A stretch of 64,000 nt of DNA, from the NCBI GenBank assembly GCA_037176705.1, contig CM073886.1:86711501-86775500 (forward strand), written 5' to 3'. Positions 32,606-44,110 of this stretch are shown here, piece after piece (the first letter of the stretch is position 1; each line of letters begins with the position of its first letter). The stretch comes from Molossus alvarezi. Lineage: Eukaryota; Chordata; Mammalia; Chiroptera; Molossidae. The translations under genes were made by a program, and so were the position numbers. The notes under the pieces are model-generated. The model saw only the letters and a program-made list of their open reading frames with translations, did no database searches and was not told where the DNA came from.

Positions 32606-33540
32606 AAAAGAGAAGAAAAAAGACACCAAAATATTTATAGTGAAATTCCTTTATTTTTTTCTTCAAAAATCCCCCCTAATTTGTCTATTTTGACATTTAT
32701 TTTATGACAGAAAAAAGACATAGAAGGAAGTCTGAAAAATTATCTAATCAGGCACAAAAACTTTACCCTCATAATGAGACACTAAGCTTATTATATATAC
32801 ATATTATTTTATATTATATTACATTATATTATATATACTATATATACACATACATAAAAAGTATAATACAATCTATGGGGAGTCAAACATTGGCTAAACT
32901 TCTTACTAAGGTATAAATGATTGATACATGAGTTAGGAACAACTGCAGCTAGAGAAGGGAAGAAGAGGAACAAGAGAACATTGAGTGACTGAAAAGATTA
33001 TAAGTATGCTTGCATGTTGGTGCATGGGAGGTAGGGTAGGTAGGAGTTGAAGTGAAAATGAAAATCAGAAACAACTATCACAGTTAGGAAGACACTGGAG
33101 AATCCAAGACAAAGTGTACTCTGCTGCATGTGATTGGCAAGCCAGTAGCCCTGTGCTCCACGTACCCATGGAGATTATCAGCCATGTTCCCAGGATAGGA
33201 GTGAGGACCAGAGGCCTGGGTGTGCTGGGATGCTGCCCCTTAGCTCCCTGAACAAGGACAGGCTGGTTCATGTCTAAAGTCCTCTTGCGCCTGCTGAGGC
33301 CTGTCACATGGTACCAGGATCTGCTTCTCTGGAATCTTTGGCATAAGCGTCTCTTTACCCTGATCACTGTAAATAAAAACACTTAATTTTAATTAATGGA
33401 AGCAGATGCATTTCTTTAATACACACAGAAGTAAAAGATTGACTTATGTCTTTTGCACACACACAAGGACAGCTTAATTGAATGGCACTGAAGGGGGCCT
33501 GGAGAAGGTCTTAGCAGGACCCATCTGGCCCAGGTTCCAT
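32606..33540. other. Unassigned sequence with AT-rich low-complexity block
   Basis: The segment 32790-32870 is (TA)n-like. A 105-codon minus frame (33065-33382) has no recognisable domain. No gene called. Confidence 0.45.
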
Positions 33541-33880
33541 TTAGCATGGATCACTTCCCATTCACGACAGAGAGGCTAATTGTGAGCCCTACTTCCCAAC
33601 ACCATAGGATGTGGTATAATTACGTGGTTCCTAAAAGAATTCCAAATCGTGCTCTGTTTTGAATTTGATGAGACATAATGAGAAATCTCTGTGGCAGATG
33701 ACAACATTCTTCTTCCAATAATGGGATACTTGCTCAGAGTCATCCCCCAAAGCATTAGGCACCAATTAGAGAGATTTATGGCTTCTGAAAGGACCAAACA
33801 CAAACATTTTTCAATTAGAAAGTGCAGTAAAACTATCTCTTTGGAGGACATCTAGAAGGACATTTATTTAAATTAAATAT
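33541..33880. other. Non-repeat AT-rich block, possible conserved non-coding element
   Basis: No stops-free frame of interest and no repeat resemblance. Sequence complexity is high, with several homeodomain-like TAATTA/CAATTAG cores (33609-33870). This texture is common in conserved non-coding DNA but is not proof. Confidence 0.25.
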
Positions 33881-33887
33881 GAGAAGA

Positions 33888-35090
33888 CATTGCAGACAAC
33901 AGCTCTGACAAGGGGTTAATGTCCGAAATATATAGAGAACGCATACAACTCAACACCAAACAAACAATTCAATTAAAAATGGGCAGAGGATCTGAACAGA
34001 CACCTCTCCCAAGAAGACATACTGATGGCCAACAGATATGTAAGAAGATGTTCGACTTCACTAACTATGAGGGAAACTTAAATCAAACTACAATGAGATA
34101 TCACCACCTCACAGCTGTTAGAATGGCTGCTATCAACAAGACAAGTAATAACAAGTGTTGGAGGAGATGTGGTAAAAAAAGGAACCCTCATCTGCTGCTG
34201 GTGGGAATGTAAACTGGTACAGCCACTATGGAAAACAGTATGGAGTTCCTAAAAAAATTAAGAACAGAGTTACCCACACGACCCAGCAATCTCTCTTCTG
34301 ATTACCTACCTGAAAAACTCGAAGACATCTATTCACAAAGATATATGCACCCCAATGTTTACTGCAGCTCATTCATGGTGGCCAAGACATGGAAACAACC
34401 AAAGTGTCCTCTGATGGAGGATTTTTTTTTTATCCTCACCCAAGGACATTTTTTGCATTTATCTTCAGGTAGAGTGGGAGGGAGAGAGGGGGGAAGAGAC
34501 AGAAACATCGATGTGAGAGAGACACATTGACTGGTTGCCACCCACATGACCCCAACCAGCGCTGGAATGAACTGCAACCGAGGTACGTGCCCTTAGTAGG
34601 AACCGAACCTGGGACTCTCTGGTCCATGTGCCACCGCTCTAACTGCTGAGCCAAAGCGGCCAGGGCTGATGGAGGATTTGATAAAGAAGATATAGTATGC
34701 ATATATACTATGTAATACTACTCAGCCATAAGAAAAGATGAAATATTGCCATTTGTGACAACATGGATAGATCTTGAGAATATCATGCTAAGTGAAATAA
34801 GTCAGTAAGAAAAAGCTAAGAACCATATGATTTCACTCATATGTGAGATATAAAACTTAAGCTCATAGACATTAACAATAGTATGGTGGTTATCAGAGAA
34901 AGGGGGGTAGGGGGCAGTAAAGGCTAAAGGAGACCAGATATATGGTGATGGAAGATTATTTGACTCTGGGTGGAGGGCACACAAAGTAATATACAGATCA
35001 TGTATCATAGAAATATACACTGGAAACCTATATGGTCCTATTAACTGGTATCACTTTAATAAATTTAATAAATTTTTTATAAATTAAAAA
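33888..35090 (+). mobile_element. Older 5'-truncated L1, split by a Ves SINE
   Basis: The element starts in late ORF2 (TCTGACAAGGGGTTAATGTCCGAAATATATAG). It runs through AATGGGCAGAGGATCTGAACAGACACCTCTCC, ACAAGTGTTGGAGGAGATGTGG (cysteine-motif region) and ACATGGATAGATCTTGAGAATATCATGCTAAGTG to the 3' UTR and an AT-rich end near 35090. Frameshifts break ORF2. A SINE sits at 34425-34665. Confidence 0.85.
34411..34679 (-). mobile_element. Bat Ves SINE with hairpin, inserted in L1, 14-bp TSD
   Basis: The body is 34425-34665 on the minus strand. Perfect duplications CTGATGGAGGATTT lie at 34411-34424 and 34666-34679. The hairpin is TCCTCACCCAAGGA. Antisense B box GGAACCGAACCTGGG and A box GCTGAGCCAAAGCGGCC are well preserved. 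Confidence 0.95.
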
Positions 35091-35359
35091 AATATATATA
35101 AGCAGTCAGAAGAATTTTCTAGAACACCATCCATCCAGATCTGAAAGTCCAAATGCAAATCTCATTAAACCATTTTATGGAATTTCATTTATTCCTTCTC
35201 TCCTTCAGTCATTCATTTGTCAAAATAATCCAACAGATACTTACAAAATGTTATGATGAGTAAGGTGTAGGGCTTGGCTTACTAAACTGTAATGATGAAT
35301 CAGAGGGGAACTTTCCCATAAGAGGACTCTGTGTGTTTGAAAGAAAACAGATGTGAAGT

Positions 35360-35580
35360 TATAAATCCTTAATTCAAGTTCAAGCTTTACCCATTGCCAG
35401 GTATGTGACTTTGAGCAAATCACTTAACCTCTCTGAGCCTCACAGTCCTCAAAATGGGGGAAAGAATGTCTACCTTTTAAACCTCCTAGAATTGCTCTGA
35501 GTAAAATGATGTATGCAAAATCTGACCATGAAGTACTATATAAATCAATAGCAAGAGGCTATTGGTCTTCAGAAACGTAT
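35360..35580 (+). repeat. MIR SINE remnant
   Basis: AAGCTTTACCCATTGCCAGGTATGTGACTTTGAGCAAATCACTTAACCTCTCTGAGCCTCACAGTCCTCAAAATGGGG is a well-preserved MIR core in sense order. It continues to TAAAATGATGTATGCAAAATC. Confidence 0.82.
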
Positions 35581-35961
35581 CATCCAGGACGGGAGATTTA
35601 AAGTACACAGAAATACCTATGGTACAAGGCAAAAAGCCAATGCAATAGAGGTCTGACTTTATTTATTATTTCAAAGTATCATCTATCGAGTCCTGAGATG
35701 GCCCAGATGAAGTGCAAAGGAGTTCAGAAGAGATGGAATTCTCTGCTTGTTCCTACAGTGCTCACTACAATTATTCCCCAGAACTTACAGTATCCCTCCA
35801 ATCATCAGTGTGCCTCTCACTCTTCCCAACTGTTATAAAACTCATTGTGCACAGTTTGATTTCCTTTCATTACAAGGATCTGCCATTGCTCTGAAGACCA
35901 TCTTACCCTAGCCTCTCCCTGCCCTCCCTTGACTTCTCTCACTTTAAGAGGAGAAGGTGAA

Positions 35962-36247
35962 CAGATGGACTAGCTTCATTTTTAAATTTTTATTTATTTA
36001 TTTTAATCCTCACTCAAGGACATTTTTGCATTTATCTTCAGATAGAGTGAAAGAGAGAGAGAGAGAGAAACATTGATGTGAGAGAGACACATCAAGTGGT
36101 TGCCACCCACACGACCCCAACCAGGGCCGGGGACAAACTGCAACTGAGGTATGTGCCCTTAGGGGGAACCGAACCCAGGACTCTCCAGTCCGCAGGCCGA
36201 TGATCTAACCGCTGAGCCAAACTGGCCAGGGCCAGATGGACTAGCTT
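35962..36247 (-). mobile_element. Bat Ves SINE with hairpin and 15-bp TSD
   Basis: The body is 35977-36232 on the minus strand. Perfect duplications CAGATGGACTAGCTT lie at 35962-35976 and 36233-36247. The hairpin has decayed to TCCTCACTCAAGGA. The (GA)n block and both antisense pol III boxes are present. Confidence 0.95.
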
Positions 36248-38600
36248 TAAAGACACACAGAGCTGCCTGGACTCTGCCTTGTCCACGCTGGGTGGCTGGG
36301 GAAAGACATCTCTGTGTCTCAGTGATCTCCTCGGGGGGGCGGGGATTACACTGCCCTTGTAGTGTCCTGTAGGGTGACAGCAGCTTATGGAAAGCTTCGG
36401 ACATATTGAACGCACTCAGCAATCACAGCTATTATTATTGTAACAAAGGCCATTTTAATCCACTCTTCTGGTTTTCTTCATTCATGGAATGGCTCAGGTT
36501 TTGATAGAGGAGTTGATTCAACTGAGTCATAGATATTTTCCTTTTTCATTTGTTGATTTGAAAGAAGAAAAATGACCATGGTTAAACTTTTTTTCGTACC
36601 CTTTAAGCCAGATATTCAAAAGGTATGAATATGAAGATGGCCTTGTAGACAGAGCACTTGCTGCTTCTTTTACGGTTGCAGAGCTGGGGTGTTCTTCTCT
36701 TTCTGAACTATCTTTAGCCTCTGCTTTTTTCTGTCATTTTCCATATGGTCTAGTTTATATTTCTTCCACCAAAGCAAGGGTGGGGGCACCTTTCTGGTTT
36801 GGCCTCTCTGGTTGCAACAACTCAGTTTATAATTATCTTCTGCTTTTAACCACATAATGAGGTGGAAGGGGCCTATCATCCAATTGCTCAAAAAGATGGT
36901 GCTGGCAGAGACCCCGCTTGACCTGGTGGGCGCACGATTGGAAACGAGAAGATGGGTAAGGAGTGCACTGTGGTCCGTCAGGACAAGCTGTAAAGTGCAA
37001 CCTGTTTATGCTTTTTCACATTGATGATCCCTGTGACCCCAGAGAGACTGGAGAGAGAAAGTCTGGGCCAATCCTCAGCCAGTGGGACCACGAGGTAAAT
37101 GATTGCCCTTGGCCACTCAGCGGGGACGCTTCCAAGTCACGGCAGAGGACAGGAATTTGATTCGACAAGTCGAAGAGCCTTCACACAAGTTAAGGAATTA
37201 TGGAGACACTTACAAAAAGCTTTGGACTAAGGATTGTCTCCATGACAGTTATTTTTGTTTCCTTGTATTTCTGCAAATGTCCAGAAAGTGGATATTTGAA
37301 AATCCTGCTCGATCACTTCATCCAGCAGTGGGTGGGTTTATGTTTTACTTTGTTTTTTTTTCTAGTGGAGGCATTTTGTTACTATTTTCTGAGGCCTCCT
37401 GTGCTACTTTGGATCCTCCAAGCAGCAGATGCCAATCAGATTACAAGACGCAGAAAGAAAAGGTTTGTGAAGGGTACAGGGAGAAGGAGCAAGAGTGGGC
37501 AGCAAGCGCCTTCAGAACTCTGCAGGGCTGACAGCTGCGCAAGGAGGGGGAAGAAGAACTGGGCAGGGGGAGGGTTAGTCTGCAGTGACTCTGGTAAGTC
37601 TCGGCCAGGCCAATAGGAAGCCGGTGTAGAGATGACCATTCAAGGAGCACCGCCCTGGGCAGGCATGGCCCGGCTCTGGTCTCCTCACCCTGCTTCGCTG
37701 CTGGGTAGGAGCAACTCATGGAGGGCAAGGCCTCAGCATGAATGCTGCGATGGAGCCCAGGGCGCAACAGGGGAGGCTGCCATGAACAATTCTCCCCATC
37801 ACAGCCTCTGCCTCCATGGCTGCCGTGCCCACTGCGGTGCCACAGAGATCCATTTCTCTCCACGTGTTCAGCCAATAGCTCCTCCCTTGTTCCCATGGGC
37901 ATCGCTTCTAGAGGAGAAACTTAGAAGAGGTTACTTGTGCAAAACACAGTCCCATGTCTGCATTTGGTCATTGTCTCCCTTCTCCAGTTCGACCATGGCT
38001 TCCACCAAGCCACTGTCTATCGCTGAGAGCCCAGCGTTCTGCATTTCAGTAACAAAACAAAATCTTTGTGGTTGCACAGACGTCCAATTCATCGGGATCT
38101 TTGACATCAGACCTCTCGGTAAACTCGAACGCTGCACCTGTTGTCCAGACCAGTTCAGGCCTGTGGCCATTGGATAGTGCTATCAATTTGCCGCCAGTCC
38201 TTATTTTCAAGACAAGCACCTTCTTACCTTGGCCCCATCTCAGCAGAATGATGTCTTTGGAATCAGCAAAGCATTCTAGGCCTTTCAGAGTGCACGTGCA
38301 CTGTGAGGCAAGGCATGGGACAGTGACCCCGTGACCCCAGCTCCTAAAAGGAATGGGCAGTGACTATATGTACCCAATAGACTATTTTTCACACGGCCTA
38401 CGCTGCCCCTGGTGATCAGCTAGCCAGTGTGCAGGCATGTTAACTCTGTGGAGTGGTACTTGGCTATCCTCAAGATGTTCCTTAGGCCTTCGTGCCTCTG
38501 TCTACACTGTGTCTTCATCGGAAATGTGTCTCTCTCTGCCTGTTCACCATATATTTTATTAGCCCACCATATATTTTTCATCTGACATGTATAAAAATCC
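36248..38600. other. Unassigned sequence, no convincing gene
   Basis: Two plus-strand frames of 138-181 codons (37200-37616 and 37632-38177) and a 153-codon minus frame overlap, but none shows a domain I recognise. The minus strand at 37960-38300 has about 90 codons open before a stop, which could be an old processed pseudogene, but I cannot identify a parent. Confidence 0.4.
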
Positions 38601-38609
38601 CCTCCATGT

Positions 38610-39245
38610 GTCAGGCTCTTTAAGCATTTGGGCTACAATATATAAAACAAATAGTCCTTGTCATGGAGACTCAGAACTTCATGGAGAAGAACGAAAGATA
38701 CGCACAGTGATTAAGAATGTGGTCTTTGGTGTCAGAGGATGTGGGTTCAAATCCCATCTCTGGCATTTCCCAGAGATCTAGCTCTAAAACAGAAAGACAA
38801 AATCCCTCCCAAGTGAAGCTGGCATTCAGATCTTAACAAACATATTAATAATAAAACAACAGATATGTAATTGTCAGATAATAGTAAATCTATGAGGAAA
38901 AACAGAGCAGGATGAGACCACAGTGAATGTAAGAGTTCACTGCATTAGACGGACGAGGGAACGCCTCTCTGATGAGGAAGCATTGGGCAGAGAGCTGGGT
39001 GGTCGGCAGAGGGCCCGGTAACCGTCTGGGAGAGGAGCATTTCAGGCAGAGACGAGCGAGGCCCTGGAATGGGAGCACCTGGTGTGGCCGCATTGGTGAG
39101 CAAAGCGGGGGCGGATAGGAGGAGCTGAGGCGGGGGTCCAGTCACGTTTCACCTTGTTGGCCGAGGTAAGAACAATGTGAAATGGAGTGCAGAGGAGCAG
39201 CTTCCGATTCGGGCTGTTGTTTGGGTGAGATCATGAATGCTAGGA
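38610..39245 (-). repeat. L2 remnant with an embedded MIR
   Basis: Antisense L2 blocks GAACGCCTCTCTGATGAGGAAGC, GGAGAGGAGCATTTCAGGCAGAGACGAGCGAGGCCCTGGAATGGGAGC and GAGCCTGG-like segments appear in the canonical order. The left part (38580-38690) resembles the L2 3' end. A MIR 5' part interrupts it at 38700-38775. Confidence 0.6.
38700..38775 (+). repeat. MIR 5' (tRNA-like) fragment
   Basis: CACAGTGATTAAGAATGTGGTCTTTGGTGTCAGAGGATGTGGGTTCAAATCCCATCTCTGGCA is the tRNA-related MIR head with a recognisable B box GGTTCAAATCC. Confidence 0.8.
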
Positions 39246-39582
39246 CGTGACGTTCAGTAAGCACTCAGTGTCGTCAGCCACCACACCCGAGGGAGCAGGA
39301 CGACAGAAGCTCTGAGGAAAGGCACCCAAATGAAACATTTGATGTCCTCAAGGAATTTAAAATCTACAAGGAGAAGTAAATTGAGAACCCAAATATTTTT
39401 TGCGATAGATAAAGTGGGCGTGAGCCACTGGGAGAGCTCAGTCTTCTGCACTGCAGAAATGAGTACCATGATTTCTTCCCCTTGAAGATCATCATAAGAT
39501 TCACAAGAGCAGAACTGGGCTTTTCTTGGTGCAGAGTCCCTGAGGCCAGGCTCAGTGCCCCACACTGTAGGTATTCGGTCAG

Positions 39583-39825
39583 TACAGGGTGGGGCAAAAG
39601 TACGTGTATGGCTGTGAGTACAAAAAACACAGAGTTTAGCCCTGGCCAGATTGGCTCAGCGGTTGGAACGTTGGCCTATGGACCAGAGAGTTCTGGGTTC
39701 GATTCTTGCTAGAGGCACATACAAAAACAAAAAACACACAGATTTTATTCTTGTATTATTTTTTATTAATTATTGTACTATTTTCCATATGGACAACTGT
39801 AAGCCTACTTTTGCTCCACCCCATA
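39583..39825 (+). mobile_element. Mariner-like MITE, copy 2, interrupted by a tRNA-only SINE
   Basis: The left end TACAGGGTGGGGCAAAAGTA and the right end (CTACTTTTGCTCCACCCCATA) are inverted repeats at TA sites and match copy 1 at 27956-28088. The interior TTATTCTTGTATTATTTTTTATTAATTATTG also matches. A roughly 90-bp SINE interrupts it at 39639-39728. Confidence 0.8.
39620..39748 (+). mobile_element. tRNA-only Ves-type SINE inserted in the MITE
   Basis: The body (39639-39728) has the A box GATTGGCTCAGCGGTTGGAACG and B box GGGTTCGATTCTTGC. It then ends after AGAGGCACATACAAAAAC. It lacks the whole CT-rich, tRNA-unrelated half. Flanks AAAAAACACAGAGTTTA and AAAAAACACACAGATTTTA are imperfect direct repeats, consistent with a target duplication. 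Confidence 0.82.
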
Positions 39826-41050
39826 TTTGTTGAATGGTTCTACAAACTGATTTAAAGAGTAACCACACATGTGGAAACATTTTTAACCTTTTGGTAATGA
39901 CAATATTAGTTTCTTAAACTTTCAGATACGAATAGAGTTATGTTTTACATATTCACAGGGACAAGTCATTAAATATCTAGCCAAGTCACTGGGATTCCTG
40001 GAAACTGAGGACGAAGAATCCTTTAACGCAGATAGTAGTTGTGAGGAAACATCAGTGGTCCCCTGACAGAGGATAACAAGGCTCCTATGGGACATAGCCC
40101 CAATCACACCCCATGGTCCCTAGTATTGGTGTCCCCATCTGGTTTGCTTTGATTGTGGCCAAGCTCTGCACAGCCAAAGGACAGCAGAAGCCCTCAGAGG
40201 TCATTCTAGCCAGCTCTCACAAGCTGTCTGCTTGGACTGTGAGAGAAATCAATGTGAACATTAAAAAAAGATGTGTTCTATATAATGTCCCAGCCCTACC
40301 CTGACCGAACACCAGCAACAGGGCATATAACATCACCAATCATTCAACAGAGATGTTCAGTCTTCTCTCCATAGTCAGGAGCAAGCACTGGGGGCTTCTC
40401 TGAGTATGCAGCAATGAGGTCAGAGTGTGGGGGTGAGGGGCTGAGGGTAAGGCATGACTTAAGTATTCACATAGCTGGTGGAGGAGTTCTTCCCAAGCTG
40501 GGGGAGAACCCAGCAAAGTCAGCATCAAACTGAGTTGCTAGGAAACAAGACCTTGATCCAGTATGATCCTGAGAATCAAGGTTAGGTGAAACAGGAAAAC
40601 GGTAGAAGAGGAAATAAAACATGAACGATTTCAGGAACTTGCAAGGGAAATGCTTGAATTGTCAAGGTGCCAAGCTAATTTTTAAAAGCAATACCAAAAA
40701 ATGAAATGAAATGGGGCATTTGGAAAGATATGAATGGACGAAAAGTCAGGTTAAGCTATGAGAGTACAAATGTGCCAACAATTGCCCTCACTCTCCCCTG
40801 AGCAGCCTGGTCCTTCGCTTACCCTGATGATTAGAGGCCATGGGAATTTTTGTGATAAAACTTGGAGCCTTATGAATCTCTGAGATTGGTGCTCAGAAAG
40901 AAAAGATGCTATAACCAGCTAAGGTAAGCTGAACTCCAGAGCAAAAGACCAGACTGAACCTGAAATCTTGCCCACAATACTTCCTAAACTTTCCTGCTCT
41001 GAAAAGTAGTCACTTATATGGCCCAAAAGTCCACTAGGTAAAGATGCAAT
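39826..41050. other. Unassigned sequence
   Basis: No gene or repeat family confidently recognised. Short frames only. Confidence 0.4.
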
Positions 41051-41054
41051 ACAT

Positions 41055-41300
41055 ATCACTGTATATCCTCTTTAAAGGACAAAAACCAAAACAAACAAAA
41101 AGGGGACATAAAGTATAGCTATAACAAGAGAATATGGTTAATAATATTGTAATAACCACCTATGGTATCAAATTGGTATCAGGCTTATCAGTGTGATCAC
41201 TTTGTAAGTTATGTAAATGTCTAATCACTATGCTGTTGACTGACACTAATATAATATTATATGTCAATTATAACTTAAAAATGTTTTAATTATTTTTTAA
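41055..41300 (+). mobile_element. Ancient L1 3' UTR fragment (L1MA/MB-like)
   Basis: The series GGGACATAAAGTATAGC, AGAATATGGTTAATAATATTGTAATAACC, TTATCAGTGTGATCACTTTGTAAGTTATGTAAATGTCTAATCACTATG and CTGACACTAATATAATATTATATGTCAATTATA is the recognisable L1M 3' UTR in sense order, ending in an A-rich tail. Confidence 0.8.
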
Positions 41301-43304
41301 AAGGACAGAAAACTCCCAGGATGTTATTACTAAAGGTATTAGCTAGTCATTTACACACTAGTATAAAATAGTTTGTCCAGTTTTCTTTTTAACATATAGC
41401 TGAGATTATTTGCTCTAAGGGAAGGGGAGATTTCATTAAGGAGGAAAGTTAATGAGTGACTCTTTATATTTCTCTCATGTTTTTTTTTACTTTATATTTC
41501 TGCTACTTCTGGAAAGGATTTGAGATAGCAAGCACTATTGAATTTTGAGGATTTTATGGAATAAAATAGACTGATTCTACTCTCCCTCCTATACATACAC
41601 ATTAAATAGTGATGCTGTCTATAGTTGAAGGTATAGTTGGAACATGTTTGGGGAAGGGGGGTGGAAACTCAAATTGAAGTGATCCCTGAGAACAAAGAAA
41701 TTAATTGTTTCCTGCTAGTTAAACTACAAATCCACACATGTTGGACCAGAACAAAGTGAATGATATTACATCAATTTTAAAGAATCAGAATGGCTCCCAG
41801 GCCTACCAATTTTGGCTTTAATCTAATTGAAGAAATCACCACAGTTAGAACAAGAATGAGTCTGGCAAAGGTCCAGGAAGTCTAAGAAAAAGAGAATGAA
41901 AGAAGCAAGCCATGAGTCCTGATTATGCATGCTGTGACCAGAGGACAAGATAGAAGATGTCCTATTCTGTCCTGTGACCTAATCTAAGTGACGTCTACCA
42001 CTAGCTTTCTGATTCCTTTTCAGCTTCCCTTGCATATTTGCTTCCAAGGAGAAAATGCACTGGTAGTTACATGCTTATCCACAGGGCTTGAAAGCCAGTA
42101 ATGTTGGTGAATAACCTGCCATTCTGATGGGTACATCATGCTTGTATAAGTTTGTTTAACATGAGTCAGACCTGAACTTCAATCATTTCTGGCTCTAAGG
42201 CCACACAAGGCTGTATGAGCAAGACCTGATTATAAACTCTGGTCTAGGTTAGAACTGCCTTAATAAAGAGAGGAGGAAAATCCCATTCCTCCTCTTATCC
42301 CAGTCTCCATACCCTCTTCTGTACTACACAGATATTATGTACTAGATCACTTATTTGCCTTACATTTCAGCTACATTATGAATAAAATGGCTTCAGAGGA
42401 ATATCCTGAGCACTGTCCCCCTCTCCCCCAGCCACACCCCTTCACTGTTCTGATGAGAAAAAACATTGTTAATTCCAATTGCTGATTCTCAATTAATTTT
42501 GGACCATGACCCAGTGATAACTTGGGGACATTTTGTTCCTATAAATTAGTCTTTCTAGCCAGTGTCCGGGAGCTGGCTGGGAAATGCACTTAGTAAATCA
42601 CTCCTGGTGGTTTGGAGAAGGATGGAGAAGGTTCTAGAAGGGATGAGTCAGGCTAGAGGGTGGATACCAAGAAGGGGGAAAGAACAGGGAGCCAAGCAAT
42701 ATTCTGAAAATGGATTTTGTACCCATCCAGAAATAACTGTCTGATCAGGTCTGGCTAAAGACTTGCTGAAATGATGAAGCAAATATTAACAGAGAAATCT
42801 TTGAAGCCTCTCTCAGGGAAGATTACGTTCTTCTTGGTGATAAGGAGGTGGGTTTATAAATAACATGCTCTGCCAGGCAATCTTGATAAGGCCTATTCTC
42901 CCCTCCAGAGCTGGAAATTGAAGTTTTATATCTTCACAAGAATATCGCATCTGACACAGTGCACACCCAACTGCTCTTGACCAATGGCTGACACGAGCAC
43001 AAGGATGTCACACCGACTCTAACAAAACAAAAAGGACAAAGGTCAATTTACGTCTAAGCTCCTAAATGGAAATGGTGGACTAGGGTGGGACTACCCCAAT
43101 AGTCACTAATCTACCCCTTACCTAGCTAGTGTGTGAGTATATGTGTAGGCTTCTGTTTGGCAGCCAGGGGCGGGGTTCCCAGACAAAAGTCTGAACAATG
43201 TAGCTGCCACAATCCTTCTGTCCTGAAATTAAGCATGTGGCTGCTTTTCAAGGAAATCACAATAGCAGTTCTGTCAGAGTGCCAGGACTGTACATATTAA
43301 AATC
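41301..43304. other. Unassigned sequence
   Basis: No gene or repeat recognised over 2 kb. Frames are all 60 codons or shorter, unusually stop-rich, as expected for AT-rich non-coding DNA. Confidence 0.5.
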
Positions 43305-43348
43305 TTCATTCATTCATTCATTCATTCATTCATTCATTCATTCATTCA
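43305..43348 (+). repeat. (TTCA)11 microsatellite at an L2 3' end
   Basis: Eleven uninterrupted tetranucleotide units precede ACATTTATTGGCGGCCCACTAAGTTCCAGGCACTG (43349-43383), the antisense L2 3' end. L2 elements end in TGAA-type repeats, so this tract is the expanded L2 tail. Confidence 0.9.
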
Positions 43349-43420
43349 ACATTTATTGGCGGCCCACTAAGTTCCAGGCACTGCTATTCTAGGAGAGCCA
43401 ACAGAAGGTTCCCAGTTGTG
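43349..43420 (-). repeat. L2 3' end fragment
   Basis: AACATTTATTGGCGGCCCACTAAGTTCCAGGCACTGCTATTCTAGG is antisense L2 3' terminus adjoining its TGAA-type tail. Confidence 0.7.
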
Positions 43421-43904
43421 ATCCTGTAGGAGTGTGCCCGAGAGGTTTCAAAAGTACAAAAGACAAGCACAGCAGGGGAATGAGAAAGAGAGATGGCCCC
43501 CGGCAGGTTTAGTCCCAGATGGTATCACACAGAGCAGAGCAGTGCCTCCAAAAAGAGATGGAGCGGAAAGTCTGAATCTAATTCTGTCTGGGGAAAAAAA
43601 AAGAAACAAAAACACTCAAAACTGAACCCAAACAAACCGCACCAAATGAATAGACACACAGATGACCATCTTACCATATGCACGTGTTGCAGACCCGACG
43701 ATGGCCCAACGTGACAGGGAGCCGGAGCTCCACCTGGAGAACAAGGACCAGCCGATGGGGCAGAACACACTGCTGTGCTGTCAGTGCCTGTCAACTGATT
43801 TACTCAGTGTCCCTTCCATGAGAGTTGATGCAGCTTCCCAAATAACCTGACACTAAGAAGACACTGGCAGGACAGTCACAGGGCAGGAGTGGCGGACTTC
43901 AGCT
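43421..43904. other. Unassigned sequence
   Basis: No gene or repeat recognised. Confidence 0.4.
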
Positions 43905-44110
43905 CGGGGTTAGGCCAAGCGTCCCAGCTCTGGGCTCAGAGTTGAGTTTCTAGCAGACCTCTGCCGATTTCTGGACCTCAGTGTCCTCATCTGTAAGACG
44001 GGGAGAATAATACAGCCCACATCTCAGAATGGCTTCAGAGCAAGGATGACATAAAATTGCCGTACAAACTTTGCACGTAACAAGCGGTTTGCATACGTTA
44101 GCCGTTATGG
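43905..44110 (+). repeat. MIR SINE remnant
   Basis: TTTCTGGACCTCAGTGTCCTCATCTGTAAGACGGGGAGAATAATACAGCCCACATC ... ACAAACTTTGCACGTAACAAGC follows MIR core to 3' end. Confidence 0.72.

Noticed and set aside
37632..38177. 181-codon plus-strand frame and ~90 open codons on the opposite strand at 37960-38300
   Set aside because: No identifiable parent gene or domain. It could be an old retrocopy, but I cannot support a name.
43305..43348. Regular short repeats considered as a CRISPR-like array
   Set aside because: A pure tetranucleotide microsatellite at an L2 tail with no spacers. The genome is a mammal's.
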